Assembly (NCBI GenBank): GCA_027297485.1
Contig: JAPUHZ010000258.1
Location: forward strand, 1-11,453
Direction: 5' to 3'
DNA from: Deltaproteobacteria bacterium
GTDB lineage: Bacteria > Desulfobacterota_B > Binatia > UBA9968
Length of the DNA stretch: 11,453 bases
Positions 1 through 7,233 of this stretch are shown in pieces. The notes beneath the pieces are model-generated. The model did not search any database and was not told the DNA's origin. It saw only the letters and a list, made by a program, of their open reading frames with translations. Numbering within the stretch: position 1 is the first letter of the stretch; the number at the start of each line of letters is the position of its first letter. The position numbers and the translations under genes were made by a program.

Positions 1-137
1 ATGTCGCCAAACCGTTTACGACATTGCAGTTGGAGGCTGCTATTGAGAATTTGTTAAAAGGGAGCAGGAAAGAGGACTTTGGGGTAAGGGCACTCAGCGC
101 TAAGATGTCAAACAACGAATATCTCAAATTGGCATAA
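1..137 (+). CDS. C-terminal fragment of an unidentified protein (runs off the left edge)
   Basis: The frame starting at base 3 is open to a TAA at 135-137 and gives 44 residues beginning VAKPFTTLQLEAAIENLL. The composition is protein-like, and the KPFT...L..AIE.LL pattern is reminiscent of the last helix of response-regulator receiver domains, but there is too little sequence to assign a family. Its last codons overlap, on the other strand, the point where a substrate-binding-protein gene loses its family resemblance, so one or both genes were probably cut at a recombination junction near 115-135. It could instead be a complete C-terminus with a fortuitous overlap. Confidence 0.4.
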   Translation, partial: VAKPFTTLQLEAAIENLLKGSRKEDFGVRALSAKMSNNEYLKLA

Positions 138-535
138 ACTCCTGCCCAATAACCTTCGGTGTCCTTGTAAATATCCCGAATATACTTTCTTTCAGGCGAT
201 TCGAAGTGGCTCAAAAATCCCGCCCTCTGGAGCCTAATCAACCTAGTTCCCCTAATTTGGTACACGTCAGCCAGGTGGCGACCCGCTCTCACCTCCGCGA
301 AAACCTTTTGGACCAGCTTATCCGAATTAGTCCGATAATGTTTGACCTTGAGAAAAGGATATGTTTTCTCGAAAGCATCTATGACCACACGCATCTGCGA
401 AATTTGCATCGTTCCGTAGAGTAGCACCTTCCCTTCTTCCTTCGCCTTCTCGATGGAAGGAGGCTGCGCCTTGCTTATGGAAGGCATTAAGATCAAGATC
501 AAAAAAACAGCCAATGTCAGGCCATGCTTTTTCAT
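122..535 (-). pseudogene. Truncated ABC transporter substrate-binding protein (Fe3+/COG1840-like), N-terminal part
   Basis: Reading leftward from an ATG at 535-533, with an upstream AGAGGGA ribosome site, the frame begins with a Sec signal peptide of about 24 residues (MKK, a hydrophobic stretch, then SKA|Q). It continues with hallmarks of iron-type extracellular solute-binding proteins: EKAKEEGKVLLYGT, then AFEKTYPFLKVKHYR, then VFAEVRAGRHLADVYQ, and DTEGYWAGVYANLR at residues about 125-138. After codon 138 (base 122) the resemblance stops: the expected 'YNTKLV...' region and the second lobe are missing, although the frame stays open to the window edge. Family members are normally about 330-350 residues, so roughly 60% is lost. 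The real product would have been a periplasmic receptor for a metal or small anion. I see no permease or ATPase gene nearby. Confidence 0.7.
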
Positions 536-637
536 AAGTCCCTCTTGGTTGGAATGGTGATCCTCGGGAAAAAGTTCTTTCTCCTTTCGGGTCAGGGCGT
601 GGTTTACGAATTTGCTGTCAAGTGGAGTTGGCTCGTT

Positions 638-667
638 AGTTTATTTCTTACGTTAATCCCCTGTCAA
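638..667 (-). promoter_or_regulatory. Possible sigma-70-type promoter for the binding-protein fragment
   Basis: On the minus strand there is a perfect TTGACA (complement of 662-667), an 18-nt spacer and TAAACT (complement of 638-643, 4 of 6 matches to TATAAT). It lies about 100 nt upstream of the ATG at 535. A second TTGACA lies nearby (complement of about 616-621) with no convincing -10. This is a plausible but unproven match. Confidence 0.28.
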
Positions 668-714
668 TAGCAGAATGGGCCTTTCTAGCCAGTTGATTTA
701 AAAGCCTCTTACCC

Positions 715-838
715 CAATCGTGGGGCATTTCAGCTCTTTCCGGCAGCCGCATGGGTCTCCGGATGCGGTTTGGCATGTGGTCACGGGGAGAATTTGTGAG
801 TCTCGGTGATCATGCTTCAAAAGGAATTTCCTATCATT
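715..838. repeat. 124-bp dispersed repeat, copy 1
   Basis: This stretch aligns without any gap to 11292-11415 at a constant offset of 10577, with about 16 mismatches (about 87% identity by eye). The best conserved core is GAGAATTTGTGAGTCT...GGTGATCATGCTT. Copy 1 contains a small hairpin, CCGCAT-N10-ATGCGG (749-770), which is damaged in copy 2. Similarity ends abruptly on both sides, as expected of a unit rather than shared genes. Both strands have a reading frame that stays similar between copies, so it may derive from an old coding sequence. I do not recognise the family. It fills most of the gene-free gap between the binding-protein start and the UDG stop. Confidence 0.75.
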
Positions 839-877
839 ACTTCAATTCTCGCCATTCAAGCAAACGCTAAGACCTAT

Positions 878-1573
878 CTAATGCCTAGCGTTCTCGAGCA
901 AATATCCCCTTGCCTTCTTAAACACCTCATGAAACATTTTGCGGGTGAGTCTTCCCGTAAAAGTATTTTGTTGGCTGGGGTGATAGGAAGCCAATAGCAT
1001 CAAATCACTTCCAAGGTAAACAGACCCTCCGTGGCGAAATTGGGGGCGAGGTTTAGGAACAGAACCTCCCTTCTCCTGGTAGGCCTTGAGAAACGAATCA
1101 AAGGCGATCTTTCCCAGCGCAACGACGACACGGATATGCTTGAGGAGCCTGAGTTCCTGAACCAGATAAGGACGACAGTTGGCGAATTCATTTTTGGCCG
1201 GTTTGTTTGCCGGCGGGGCACAGCGCACGGCCGCGGTGATATAACAACCCTTTAGCCTCAGTCCATCATTTTGATGAACCGACGTAGGCTGGTTAGAAAA
1301 ACCGAATGCGTGAAGGGCCCCGTAAAGCCAGTCGCCGCTGCGGTCGCCGGTAAACATTCTTCCGGTCCGGTTTCCCCCGTGGGCCGCCGGTGCCAAACCG
1401 ACAATAAGGAGAGGCGCCTTTGGATCGCCAAACCCCGGTAGTGGCTTTGCCCAGTAAGTCATCCCCTGGTATCGGCGGGGTGGTTTCTTCGCCACCTGCT
1501 CGCGCCAGCGAACCAAACGAGGACACTTCTTGCAGCCGATCACGGTTCGCCTTAGTTGCTGAAGACACCCCAT
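878..1573 (-). CDS. udgB: Type-5 uracil-DNA glycosylase (UdgB family, Fe-S)
   Basis: A 231-residue DNA-repair enzyme that removes uracil (and, in this family, other deaminated bases) from DNA in the cytoplasm. The N-terminal CKKCP (C14, C17) with C118 and C133 supplies the four cysteines of the [4Fe-4S] cluster shared by type 4 and 5 UDGs. Motif A, GLAPAAHGGNRTGR (59-72), is the type-5 form, with AAHGG in place of the GEAPG of type 4. The C-terminal motif HPSQQNTFTGRL (198-209) provides the conserved His. Length is normal for the family. The ATG at 1573 is the first usable start, since a stop lies in frame five codons upstream, and a weak AGAGGC precedes it. It is divergent from fumC with a 68-bp gap, so the two may share a control region but are unlikely to share a function. 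Confidence 0.93.
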   Translation of the reverse strand: MGCLQQLRRTVIGCKKCPRLVRWREQVAKKPPRRYQGMTYWAKPLPGFGDPKAPLLIVGLAPAAHGGNRTGRMFTGDRSGDWLYGALHAFGFSNQPTSVHQNDGLRLKGCYITAAVRCAPPANKPAKNEFANCRPYLVQELRLLKHIRVVVALGKIAFDSFLKAYQEKGGSVPKPRPQFRHGGSVYLGSDLMLLASYHPSQQNTFTGRLTRKMFHEVFKKARGYLLENARH

Positions 1574-1582
1574 CTGCCTCTC

Positions 1583-1611
1583 TTGCTAGCATAAAGGGAA
1601 AGGGATAAAAA
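1583..1611 (+). promoter_or_regulatory. Possible promoter for the fumC-frd operon
   Basis: TTGCTA (1583-1588) and TAAAAA (1606-1611) are separated by 17 nt. Each matches the sigma-70 consensus at 4 of 6 positions. They sit in the 68-bp gap between udgB and fumC, about 30 nt ahead of the fumC start. The match is modest and a different sigma factor is possible. fumC itself has a good ribosome site, AAGGAG, seven nt before its ATG. Confidence 0.3.
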
Positions 1612-1641
1612 GTAGAGGATCTTTGGATAAGGAGAGAAAAA

Positions 1642-3048
1642 ATGGCTGAACAAGAATACCGAATTGAAAGGGACTCCATGGGGGAGGTGAAGGTCCCAAA
1701 GAGCGCTTACTACGGCGCTCAGACCCAAAGGGCCGTGGAGAACTTCCCCATCAGCGGCATCGGCTTTCCTGCCAGATTTGTCCGTGCCCTAGCCATCATC
1801 AAACATGCAGCTGCCTCAGCCAATGAAGATCTCGGGCAACTGGACGCTAAGATCGCTGAGATTATCCGCCGTGCGGCGGGCGAGGTCATGGAGGGAAAGC
1901 TCGACAAGGAATTCGTCGTCGATATCTTTCAGACCGGCTCCGGCACCTCGACCAACATGAATGCCAACGAGGTGATCGCCAACCGCGCTTTAGAACTCCT
2001 AGGCAAAGAAAGGGGGAGCAAGGGGGTCCACCCCAATGATCACGTGAATATGAGCCAGTCCAGCAACGACGTGATCCCGACGGCCATTCACCTCTCCGCG
2101 CTTGAGGCCATTAAAAGGGATCTCCTCCCCGCCCTTGAAGAGCTCCATCAGGCCTTTGCAAAAAAGGCCAAGGACTTTGATCGCATCGTAAAGATCGGCC
2201 GCACCCATCTGGCAGATGCTACTCCGATTCGATTGGGACAGGAATTTGGTGGCTATGCCCGCCAGATTGAGCTAAGTCTAGAGCGGATCAAGACAGCATC
2301 GAGCGGCTTGGAAGAACTGGCCCTGGGCGGGACTGCCGTGGGGACAGGCATCAATACCCATCCCGAATTTCCTTCCAGGACCATCAAAAAGATCTCCGAG
2401 ATGACCGGTCTCAACCTCCGTGAGGCACAGAATCACTTCGAGGCTCAGGCAGCCAAAGACGCAGTGGTGCAAGTGAGCGGGAGCCTAAAGACTCTGGCCG
2501 TTAGCCTGACCAAGATCGCTAATGATCTGCGCTGGTTGTCTTCTGGTCCCAGATGCGGGATCGGGGAGATCGGCCTCCCGGACACCCAGCCTGGCTCTTC
2601 CATCATGCCGGGAAAGGTGAATCCGGTGATGTGTGAATCGGTGCTCCAGGTCGCCGCCCATGTCATCGGCTGCGATGCGACCATCACGCTCTGTGGGCAG
2701 GCGGGCAACTTCGAGCTTAACGTGATGATGCCGGTCATGGCGCTCCGTCTTCTCGAGGCCATCACCTTCAGCGCCAGTGTCGTCAAGGCCTTCACGGAGA
2801 AGTGTGTGGTGGGAATCGAAGCCCATAAAGAACACTGCGAGGAAATGATTGAGAAGAGTCTCGCTATGGTTACTTCTCTGGCGCCGGTTATCGGCTACGA
2901 TGCCGCCGCAAAGATCGCCAAGGAGTCTTTCACTACCGGCAAGACTGTAAGAGAAGTCGCCAAGGCACACAAAGTCCTACCCGAAGAGAAGCTCAACAAG
3001 ATCCTGGACCTGTGGCGGATGACCGAGCCGGGAATTCCTAATAAGTAG
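1642..3048 (+). CDS. fumC: Fumarate hydratase, class II
   Basis: A 468-residue cytoplasmic lyase that interconverts fumarate and L-malate without an Fe-S cluster. The fumarase/aspartase superfamily signature GSSIMPGKVNP is at 318-328, with the catalytic Ser expected at 319. The second conserved region, GRTHLADATP, carries H189, equivalent to E. coli FumC H188. GSGTSTNMNANEV and VHPNDHVNMSQSSNDV are the other substrate-site loops. Length is close to the 467 residues of E. coli FumC. Aspartase is the main alternative, but the ANDLRWLSSGPRCGIGEI region reads as fumarase. Translation starts at the ATG after AAGGAG. It is the first gene of a co-directional set leading to frdABCD, so its fumarate would pass directly to or from the Frd complex. 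The gap to the next gene (155 bp) leaves room for a second promoter. Confidence 0.95.
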   Translation: MAEQEYRIERDSMGEVKVPKSAYYGAQTQRAVENFPISGIGFPARFVRALAIIKHAAASANEDLGQLDAKIAEIIRRAAGEVMEGKLDKEFVVDIFQTGSGTSTNMNANEVIANRALELLGKERGSKGVHPNDHVNMSQSSNDVIPTAIHLSALEAIKRDLLPALEELHQAFAKKAKDFDRIVKIGRTHLADATPIRLGQEFGGYARQIELSLERIKTASSGLEELALGGTAVGTGINTHPEFPSRTIKKISEMTGLNLREAQNHFEAQAAKDAVVQVSGSLKTLAVSLTKIANDLRWLSSGPRCGIGEIGLPDTQPGSSIMPGKVNPVMCESVLQVAAHVIGCDATITLCGQAGNFELNVMMPVMALRLLEAITFSASVVKAFTEKCVVGIEAHKEHCEEMIEKSLAMVTSLAPVIGYDAAAKIAKESFTTGKTVREVAKAHKVLPEEKLNKILDLWRMTEPGIPNK

Positions 3049-3121
3049 TTTTGAGTTTCAAGTTTTTGGTCTTAAGTTTGAGAGAGTTGAACTAAAAACT
3101 CAAAACTAACAACTAAAAACT
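3049..3121. repeat. AT-rich intergenic stretch with short inverted and direct repeats
   Basis: It begins immediately after the fumC stop. An inverted pair TTTTGAGTTT (3049-3058) and AAACTCAAAA (3096-3105) could form a weak hairpin, and AACTAAAAACT occurs twice (3090-3100 and 3111-3121). The whole tract is built from variations of AACT(A)AAAACT and its complement, unlike the GC-richer flanks. There is no T-run after a GC stem, so it is a poor terminator. It may be a transcript-processing or spacer element. Confidence 0.5.
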
Positions 3122-3203
3122 GATTGCCCGCGGCGAGGCGTGCAAATTGTTCTCGGCTATGCTATTGAAGGAAAGACCTTCTGCGGGGAGGAAAAAAAAG
3201 AGC

Positions 3204-3542
3204 ATGATCAAACGACAGCAACCCTATAAAAGACAGATCTACATCTGCATCAATAACCGTCACGGAGAAAGCCCCTCCTGCGGTCATAGCGGTTCCGAGG
3301 AGATCGTCAAAGAACTGAAAAAAGTTGCCAAGGAACTCAATCTTAAAGGAAAAATCCGGGTTGCAAAGAGTGGTTGCATGGACCTCTGTGCCTTCGGCCC
3401 CAACATGATGATCTGGCCGGACGGTCTCTGGTACATGAAAGTCACCAAAGAAAACATCCCGGAGATTGTTGAGGCCTACCTGAAGCTGGAAGAGGCTGAC
3501 AAAAAAAAGGAAGACGCCCTCCCTAATCCCACAGGAAAATAG
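3204..3542 (+). CDS. Thioredoxin-like [2Fe-2S] ferredoxin
   Basis: This is a 112-residue small electron carrier. Cysteines at C15, C26, C58 and C62 give CX10C...CX3C, the ligand pattern of thioredoxin-fold [2Fe-2S] ferredoxins (COG3411, related to the NuoE/HoxE cluster domain). SGCMDLCAFGPN around the second pair is typical, followed by YMKVTKENIPEIVEAYL, the usual last strand and helix. The ATG at 3204 is preferred over one at 3147 because GGGGAGG lies upstream (12-nt spacing) and family proteins begin just before the first strand. The extra 19 residues of the longer form look like non-coding leader. It sits 12 nt before frdA and is almost certainly co-transcribed with it. Its partner is unknown; the position suggests electron exchange connected with the fumarate/succinate couple or assembly of the Frd cofactors. 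Confidence 0.88.
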   Translation: MIKRQQPYKRQIYICINNRHGESPSCGHSGSEEIVKELKKVAKELNLKGKIRVAKSGCMDLCAFGPNMMIWPDGLWYMKVTKENIPEIVEAYLKLEEADKKKEDALPNPTGK

Positions 3543-3554
3543 TCCAGTCCTAAG

Positions 3555-5285
3555 ATGTTTACTCACGACATTATCCTTGTTGGCGGCGGGGGTGCAGGTT
3601 TGCGTGCCGCCATCGCTGTCGCGGAGCACTCTCCTAAACTGTCAATCGCAGTGGTCTCGAAAGTTTATCCCATGCGAAGCCATACGGTGTCGGCCGAGGG
3701 AGGCGCCGCTGCGGTCTTGCGCGACGACGATAGCCTCGATTTCCATGCCAAGGATACCATCTTTGGGGCTGACTTTTTGGCCGATCAAGACGCGGTAGAG
3801 CTGTTTGTCAACGAAGCCCCCGGGGAACTCATTCAGCTTGAGCACTGGGGATGTCCGTGGAGCCGAGAGCCGAACGGTCGTGTGAGCGCACGGCCCTTCG
3901 GAGGCATGACGACCAATCGCACCCTCTTCGCCGCCGACAAGACCGGCTTTCACATGCTTCATGCCCTGTTTCAGACATCGCTCAAATACGACAGCATTGT
4001 TCGCTACGACGAGTCCTTCGTAACCTCCCTTCTGGTAGACAATGGCAAGGTCCGTGGTGTGACAGCCATCAATCTATACAACGGCCAGCTGCAAGTTATT
4101 GCAGGAAAAGCCGTCATCCTCTGCACCGGCGGCGGCGGACGCATTTTCCCCTTCACCACCAACGCCGCTATCAAGACCGGTGACGGAATGGCGCTGGCGT
4201 ATCGGGTCGGTGCTGCCCTCAAAGATATGGAGTTTGTCCAGTATCACCCCACAGGGTTGCCGGGGACCGGCATCCTCATCACCGAGGCCTCCCGGGGTGA
4301 GGGGGGCTGGCTTAAGAACAAGGACGGCTACCGGTATCTCCAGGATTATGGCCTCGGCCCTCCGACAGACAATCCGGTCCACAAGAAGATGGAGCTAGGT
4401 CCGCGGGACATCCTCTCGCGCTGCCACATGCAGGAGCTTCAAAAAGGGCGGACGTTCGAGGGCCCCTATGGCCACTATGTCCACCTCGACCTCCAGCACC
4501 TTGGGGAGGAGGTCATTAACAAGAAACTACCCTTCGTACGGGAGCTGACACGAAAATACGTTGGGATTGATCCAGTCTATGAGCCGATACCGGTGCGCCC
4601 GGTGGTTCACTACATGATGGGTGGCATCGGCACCGATGTGACCGGCAAAACATCTCTTGAGGGGCTCTATGCCGCGGGAGAGACGGCGTGTGTCTCTATC
4701 AACGGCGCCAACCGGCTGGGCTCCAACTCACTGACCGAGTGTTTGGTCTTCGGCGCCCGCGCCGGTATCGCCGCAGCCGAATATGCCCAGGCACAACCAC
4801 CCCTCTCCTCTAGCCCTCTGGAGGCGCTTGCCAGTGATGAACAGCAACGTCTAGACAGGCAGTTTCTTAAGAAAGAAGGCGGAAAGGAACGGATCGCCAC
4901 AATCCGCCAGGAGATGCAAAAGACAATGGAGGAGGGAGCTGGGATCTACCGCAATGAGGGGGAGATACAGAAAACCTGCGATACTCTCAGGCGCCTGCGT
5001 GAGCGCTTTGGAGAGATAGCGATCGAGGACAGAGGCAATATCTTTAACACGGAGGTAACAGCCGTCTTGGAGCTCGATTTTATGCTGGATGTGGCCGAGG
5101 CGGTAGCCCATTCGGCTCTGAACCGCAAGGAGTCACGCGGTTCACACACCCGCACCGACTTTCCGAAACGTGACGATGAGAAATTCCTCAATCATTCCCT
5201 TGCCTACCGCACGCCGCAAGGGCCGAGAATCGAATACTCACCCGTGACGATCACCCGCTGGCCACCAGAGGAGCGCAAATATTAG
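3555..5285 (+). CDS. frdA: Fumarate reductase / succinate dehydrogenase flavoprotein subunit
   Basis: A 576-residue catalytic subunit that interconverts fumarate and succinate on the inner face of the membrane. [12 protein letters not shown] (10-21) is the FAD-binding P-loop. SHTVSAEGG carries H43, the expected covalent 8-alpha-histidyl FAD link (E. coli FrdA H44). Active-site residues are present: H231 in HPTGLPG, R284 in MELGPRD, H352 in VVHYMMGG and R387 in [10 protein letters not shown]. By family knowledge the overall sequence follows E. coli FrdA much more closely than SdhA (for example [30 protein letters not shown]). The ribosome site is weak (CCTAAG just before the ATG), so translation may be partly coupled to the ferredoxin. 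frdB follows after 12 bp. All key residues are intact. Whether it mainly reduces fumarate or oxidises succinate cannot be told from sequence. Confidence 0.95.
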   Translation: MFTHDIILVGGGGAGLRAAIAVAEHSPKLSIAVVSKVYPMRSHTVSAEGGAAAVLRDDDSLDFHAKDTIFGADFLADQDAVELFVNEAPGELIQLEHWGCPWSREPNGRVSARPFGGMTTNRTLFAADKTGFHMLHALFQTSLKYDSIVRYDESFVTSLLVDNGKVRGVTAINLYNGQLQVIAGKAVILCTGGGGRIFPFTTNAAIKTGDGMALAYRVGAALKDMEFVQYHPTGLPGTGILITEASRGEGGWLKNKDGYRYLQDYGLGPPTDNPVHKKMELGPRDILSRCHMQELQKGRTFEGPYGHYVHLDLQHLGEEVINKKLPFVRELTRKYVGIDPVYEPIPVRPVVHYMMGGIGTDVTGKTSLEGLYAAGETACVSINGANRLGSNSLTECLVFGARAGIAAAEYAQAQPPLSSSPLEALASDEQQRLDRQFLKKEGGKERIATIRQEMQKTMEEGAGIYRNEGEIQKTCDTLRRLRERFGEIAIEDRGNIFNTEVTAVLELDFMLDVAEAVAHSALNRKESRGSHTRTDFPKRDDEKFLNHSLAYRTPQGPRIEYSPVTITRWPPEERKY

Positions 5286-5297
5286 AGAGGAACAGCA

Positions 5298-6044
5298 ATG
5301 AGCGAACCAACCGTTACGCTGAAGGTCACTCGATACCAGCCCGGTCAAGACCGAGCCCCCAGGACGCAGTCCTACTCCATTCCCTACCGGCAGGATTGGG
5401 TGGTCCTGGACGCGCTGAACCACATCAAGGACTATATCGACGGGACGCTGACCTATCGGTGGTCGTGCCGCATGGGGGTATGCGGTAGCTGTGGGATGAT
5501 GGTGAACGGCGTGCCCAAGCTGACCTGCGCGGCGTTCCTGCGGGATTATTATCCGCAGGAAATCCATGTAGAACCTTTAGTCAACTTCCCGGTCATTCGA
5601 GATCTGGTTATCGATATGAGTGACTTTTTGGATAAGCTGAAGAGTGTCAAACCCTGGATTATCCGCAAGACGGAAAAACCAGTCTCGGAAGGCGAGTACC
5701 TACAGACACCGGCGGAACTGGATGCCTATCAACAGTTCACTCAGTGCATTAACTGCATGCTCTGTTATGCAGCCTGCCCGGTCTATGGCCTGGAGCCGGA
5801 GTTCCTCGGCCCTGCTGCGATAGCCCTGGGCTACCGTTACAACATGGACTCACGGGATCAAGGAAAGGATCTGCGCCAGCCAGTTATAGGTAGCCACGAT
5901 GGAATTTGGCAATGCACCTTTGTGGGAGAATGCACCGAGGTCTGCCCAAAGGATGTGGATCCGGCTGCCGCCATCCAGCGCTCCAAGGTCGACACCGCCG
6001 CGAGCTGGTTCAAGTCCGTGCTTCTTCCCTGGGGAGAGAGATGA
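5298..6044 (+). CDS. frdB: Fumarate reductase iron-sulfur subunit
   Basis: A 248-residue electron-transfer subunit that links FrdA flavin to the membrane quinone site through three clusters. C57, C62, C65 and C77 (in [13 protein letters not shown] and the following KLTC) bind the [2Fe-2S] cluster. C150, C153, C156 and C216 bind the [4Fe-4S] cluster. C160, C206 and C212 bind the [3Fe-4S] cluster. All eleven ligands are present with E. coli FrdB-like spacing. AGAGGA precedes the ATG by about seven nt. Its TGA stop (6042-6044) lies inside a hairpin repeat that fills the 82-bp gap before frdC, which is an unusual interruption of an otherwise tightly packed operon. Confidence 0.95.
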   Translation: MSEPTVTLKVTRYQPGQDRAPRTQSYSIPYRQDWVVLDALNHIKDYIDGTLTYRWSCRMGVCGSCGMMVNGVPKLTCAAFLRDYYPQEIHVEPLVNFPVIRDLVIDMSDFLDKLKSVKPWIIRKTEKPVSEGEYLQTPAELDAYQQFTQCINCMLCYAACPVYGLEPEFLGPAAIALGYRYNMDSRDQGKDLRQPVIGSHDGIWQCTFVGECTEVCPKDVDPAAAIQRSKVDTAASWFKSVLLPWGER

Positions 6045-6126
6045 CCCATTCGACTAAGCTCAGGGTCATCCTGTGGTTCGACAAGCTCACCACCCCGAGG
6101 AAGATCGAGGGGAGGAGGATCGAAGG
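6040..6126 (+). repeat. Stop-codon hairpin repeat, copy 1 (TTCGAC/AAGCTCA type), and frdC ribosome site
   Basis: GATGACCC (6040-6047) and GGGTCATC (6063-6070) form a perfect 8-bp stem around a loop containing TTCGACTAAGCTCA, and the frdB stop TGA is inside the left arm. A second, direct half-unit TTCGACAAGCTCA follows at about 6078-6090. The end of the interval holds a GGGGAGGAGG-type ribosome site for frdC. The element is related to the one at 7189-7233. Similar TTCGACAAGCTCA motifs are, to my knowledge, recurrent intergenic repeats in several environmental bacterial genomes; that point is from memory and not checked. Confidence 0.6.
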
Positions 6127-6540
6127 ATGAACGGGACAAGGCCCGACAAGTCCAAGCTTTATTATCCCAAGATGCCGGCCACTTGGTGGTTAAGGAAGCC
6201 GCGGTATTTCCTCTTCATGCTACGGGAGCTGTCAAGTGTGTTCATTGCTATTTTTCTGATCGTCTTCCTCATCCAAATTTATCAACTGACCGACAGCTCG
6301 GAGGCGTACGTCGCTTTCGCCCAGAAGCTCCGGTCACCCGGATGGACGATCTTCCACATCGTAGCCCTATTGTTTGCCTCGTATCACAGCATTACCTGGT
6401 TTTACTCCTCGGCCATTGTCCTGCCTCTACGGATTGGAGAGCGCATAATTCCACGGAATGTGGTTGTCGCCTTAAACATCGGCGCCTGGATAGTCGTATC
6501 GCTGGTTATCCTGGTATTGTTTCTTGTATTTCAAGGCTGA
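6127..6540 (+). CDS. frdC: Fumarate reductase membrane anchor subunit C
   Basis: A 137-residue integral membrane protein and one of two heme-free anchors that bind quinone. Three hydrophobic helices are visible at about 36-54, 74-96 and 112-135. The N-terminal TWWLRKPRYFLFMLRE matches the FrdC pattern TWW...FYMLRE, with E34 at the place of E. coli E29. H87 in YHSITWF lines up with E. coli H82, another quinone-site residue. Length is close to the 131 residues of E. coli FrdC. The ATG at 6127 is chosen because it follows GGAGGAGG. An in-frame ATG 54 nt upstream lies inside the repeat and would add a charged tail with no family counterpart. frdD follows after three bases. Confidence 0.9.
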   Translation: MNGTRPDKSKLYYPKMPATWWLRKPRYFLFMLRELSSVFIAIFLIVFLIQIYQLTDSSEAYVAFAQKLRSPGWTIFHIVALLFASYHSITWFYSSAIVLPLRIGERIIPRNVVVALNIGAWIVVSLVILVLFLVFQG

Positions 6541-6543
6541 AGT

Positions 6544-6879
6544 GTGACTGGTAAAAAAAATAGTGAACCCTTTTGGTGGGGGCTTTTCTCGGCAGGAGGT
6601 GTGGTGGCTGCCTTTCTCGTGCCCATTCATATCATCCTCTTCGGCTTTGCTGTGCCCTTTGGCTGGATATCAGACACAGGAGGGCTGTATCGGCACTGGT
6701 TGGTTAAAATCTACCTCTTTGTGCTCATCACCCTACCTCTCTACCACTGGGCTCACCGCTTCTACTTTACCCTGAACGATATGCGGTTGGGACTCCCACG
6801 CAAGCCGCTCGCTGTCCTGTGCTACGGTGGCGCGATAGTCGGTACAGTTGCCACGGTGTGGATTTTGTCACAGGTGTGA
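6544..6879 (+). CDS. frdD: Fumarate reductase membrane anchor subunit D
   Basis: A 111-residue integral membrane partner of FrdC. The start is GTG at 6544, three bases after the frdC stop, with only a weak AAGG before it, so translational coupling to frdC is likely. The three helices are at about 14-38, 54-76 and 88-109. EPFWWGLFSAGG resembles the EPVFWGLFGAGG of E. coli FrdD, and LPLYHWAHRFYFTLNDMRL keeps the family's LPL...HR...HD pattern (H71, R72, D79). It completes a QFR-type complex with two separate anchors and no heme ligands expected, which points to menaquinone-type chemistry by analogy with known Frd enzymes. Confidence 0.88.
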   Translation: MTGKKNSEPFWWGLFSAGGVVAAFLVPIHIILFGFAVPFGWISDTGGLYRHWLVKIYLFVLITLPLYHWAHRFYFTLNDMRLGLPRKPLAVLCYGGAIVGTVATVWILSQV

Positions 6880-6903
6880 CTCCAAGAATCCTGGAGGTAG
6901 AAA

Positions 6904-7191
6904 ATGGCTGAGCAGAACCAAGAAGAAAAGCTAACCCAGGCGGAGTTCGTAAAGAAGGCGATTGTCAGCTTGAGAAAAAATCCCTATAAGGGCATTCACT
7001 CGGTCTACTCAGGCTTCAACGAGGCCTTCCGGGCCTATTTCAACGAAGACCCCATCAAATGGACCAATCAACTGGCCGCCGAGGGAGACATCGAGACCAG
7101 ACCGTCCCGTAAGGGGATCATGCTCTATCTCCATGGAGAGGCGCCGGCCCGGACCACAGGCAAAGAGGTACTCAAGAAAATGGGGCTGTGA
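6904..7191 (+). CDS. Conserved-looking 95-aa protein of unknown function
   Basis: A small, soluble, basic protein of 95 residues with an excellent ribosome site (GGAGG, six nt before the ATG), 24 nt after frdD, so it is very probably the next operon gene. The sequence (QAEFVKKAIVSLRK, then GIHSVYSGFNEAFRAYF, then AAEGDIETRPSRKGIMLYL) reads as two or three helices followed by a beta hairpin, which would fit a small winged-helix or adaptor fold. This is a structural guess only. There are no cysteines and no membrane segment. I do not recognise a named family. Its TGA stop lies inside a hairpin repeat, as the frdB stop does. Confidence 0.8.
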   Translation: MAEQNQEEKLTQAEFVKKAIVSLRKNPYKGIHSVYSGFNEAFRAYFNEDPIKWTNQLAAEGDIETRPSRKGIMLYLHGEAPARTTGKEVLKKMGL

Positions 7192-7233
7192 CCCTTCGAT
7201 CAACTCGGGGTCATGGTGAGCCCAGTCGAACTA
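7189..7233 (+). repeat. Stop-codon hairpin repeat, copy 2
   Basis: TGACCC (7189-7194, including the upstream gene's stop) pairs perfectly with GGGTCA (7208-7213). The loop TTCGATCAACTCG is a variant of the loop at 6048-6062. Downstream, AGTCGAA (about 7223-7229) can alternatively pair with TTCGA (7195-7199), giving two competing folds. It ends at the ATG chosen for the DUF362 gene, so it could affect initiation there. Confidence 0.55.

Noticed and set aside
206..424. 72-codon + strand frame.
   Set aside because: It lies antisense to the clearly family-like binding-protein sequence and has no ribosome site; a shadow.
806..1255. Short + strand frames (806-997 and 1031-1255) and minus frames overlapping udgB.
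   Set aside because: They overlap the well-supported udgB gene in other frames and have no family-like content.
3147..3203. Upstream ATG extension of the ferredoxin gene.
   Set aside because: No ribosome site before 3147, and the extra residues have no family counterpart; GGGGAGG points to 3204.
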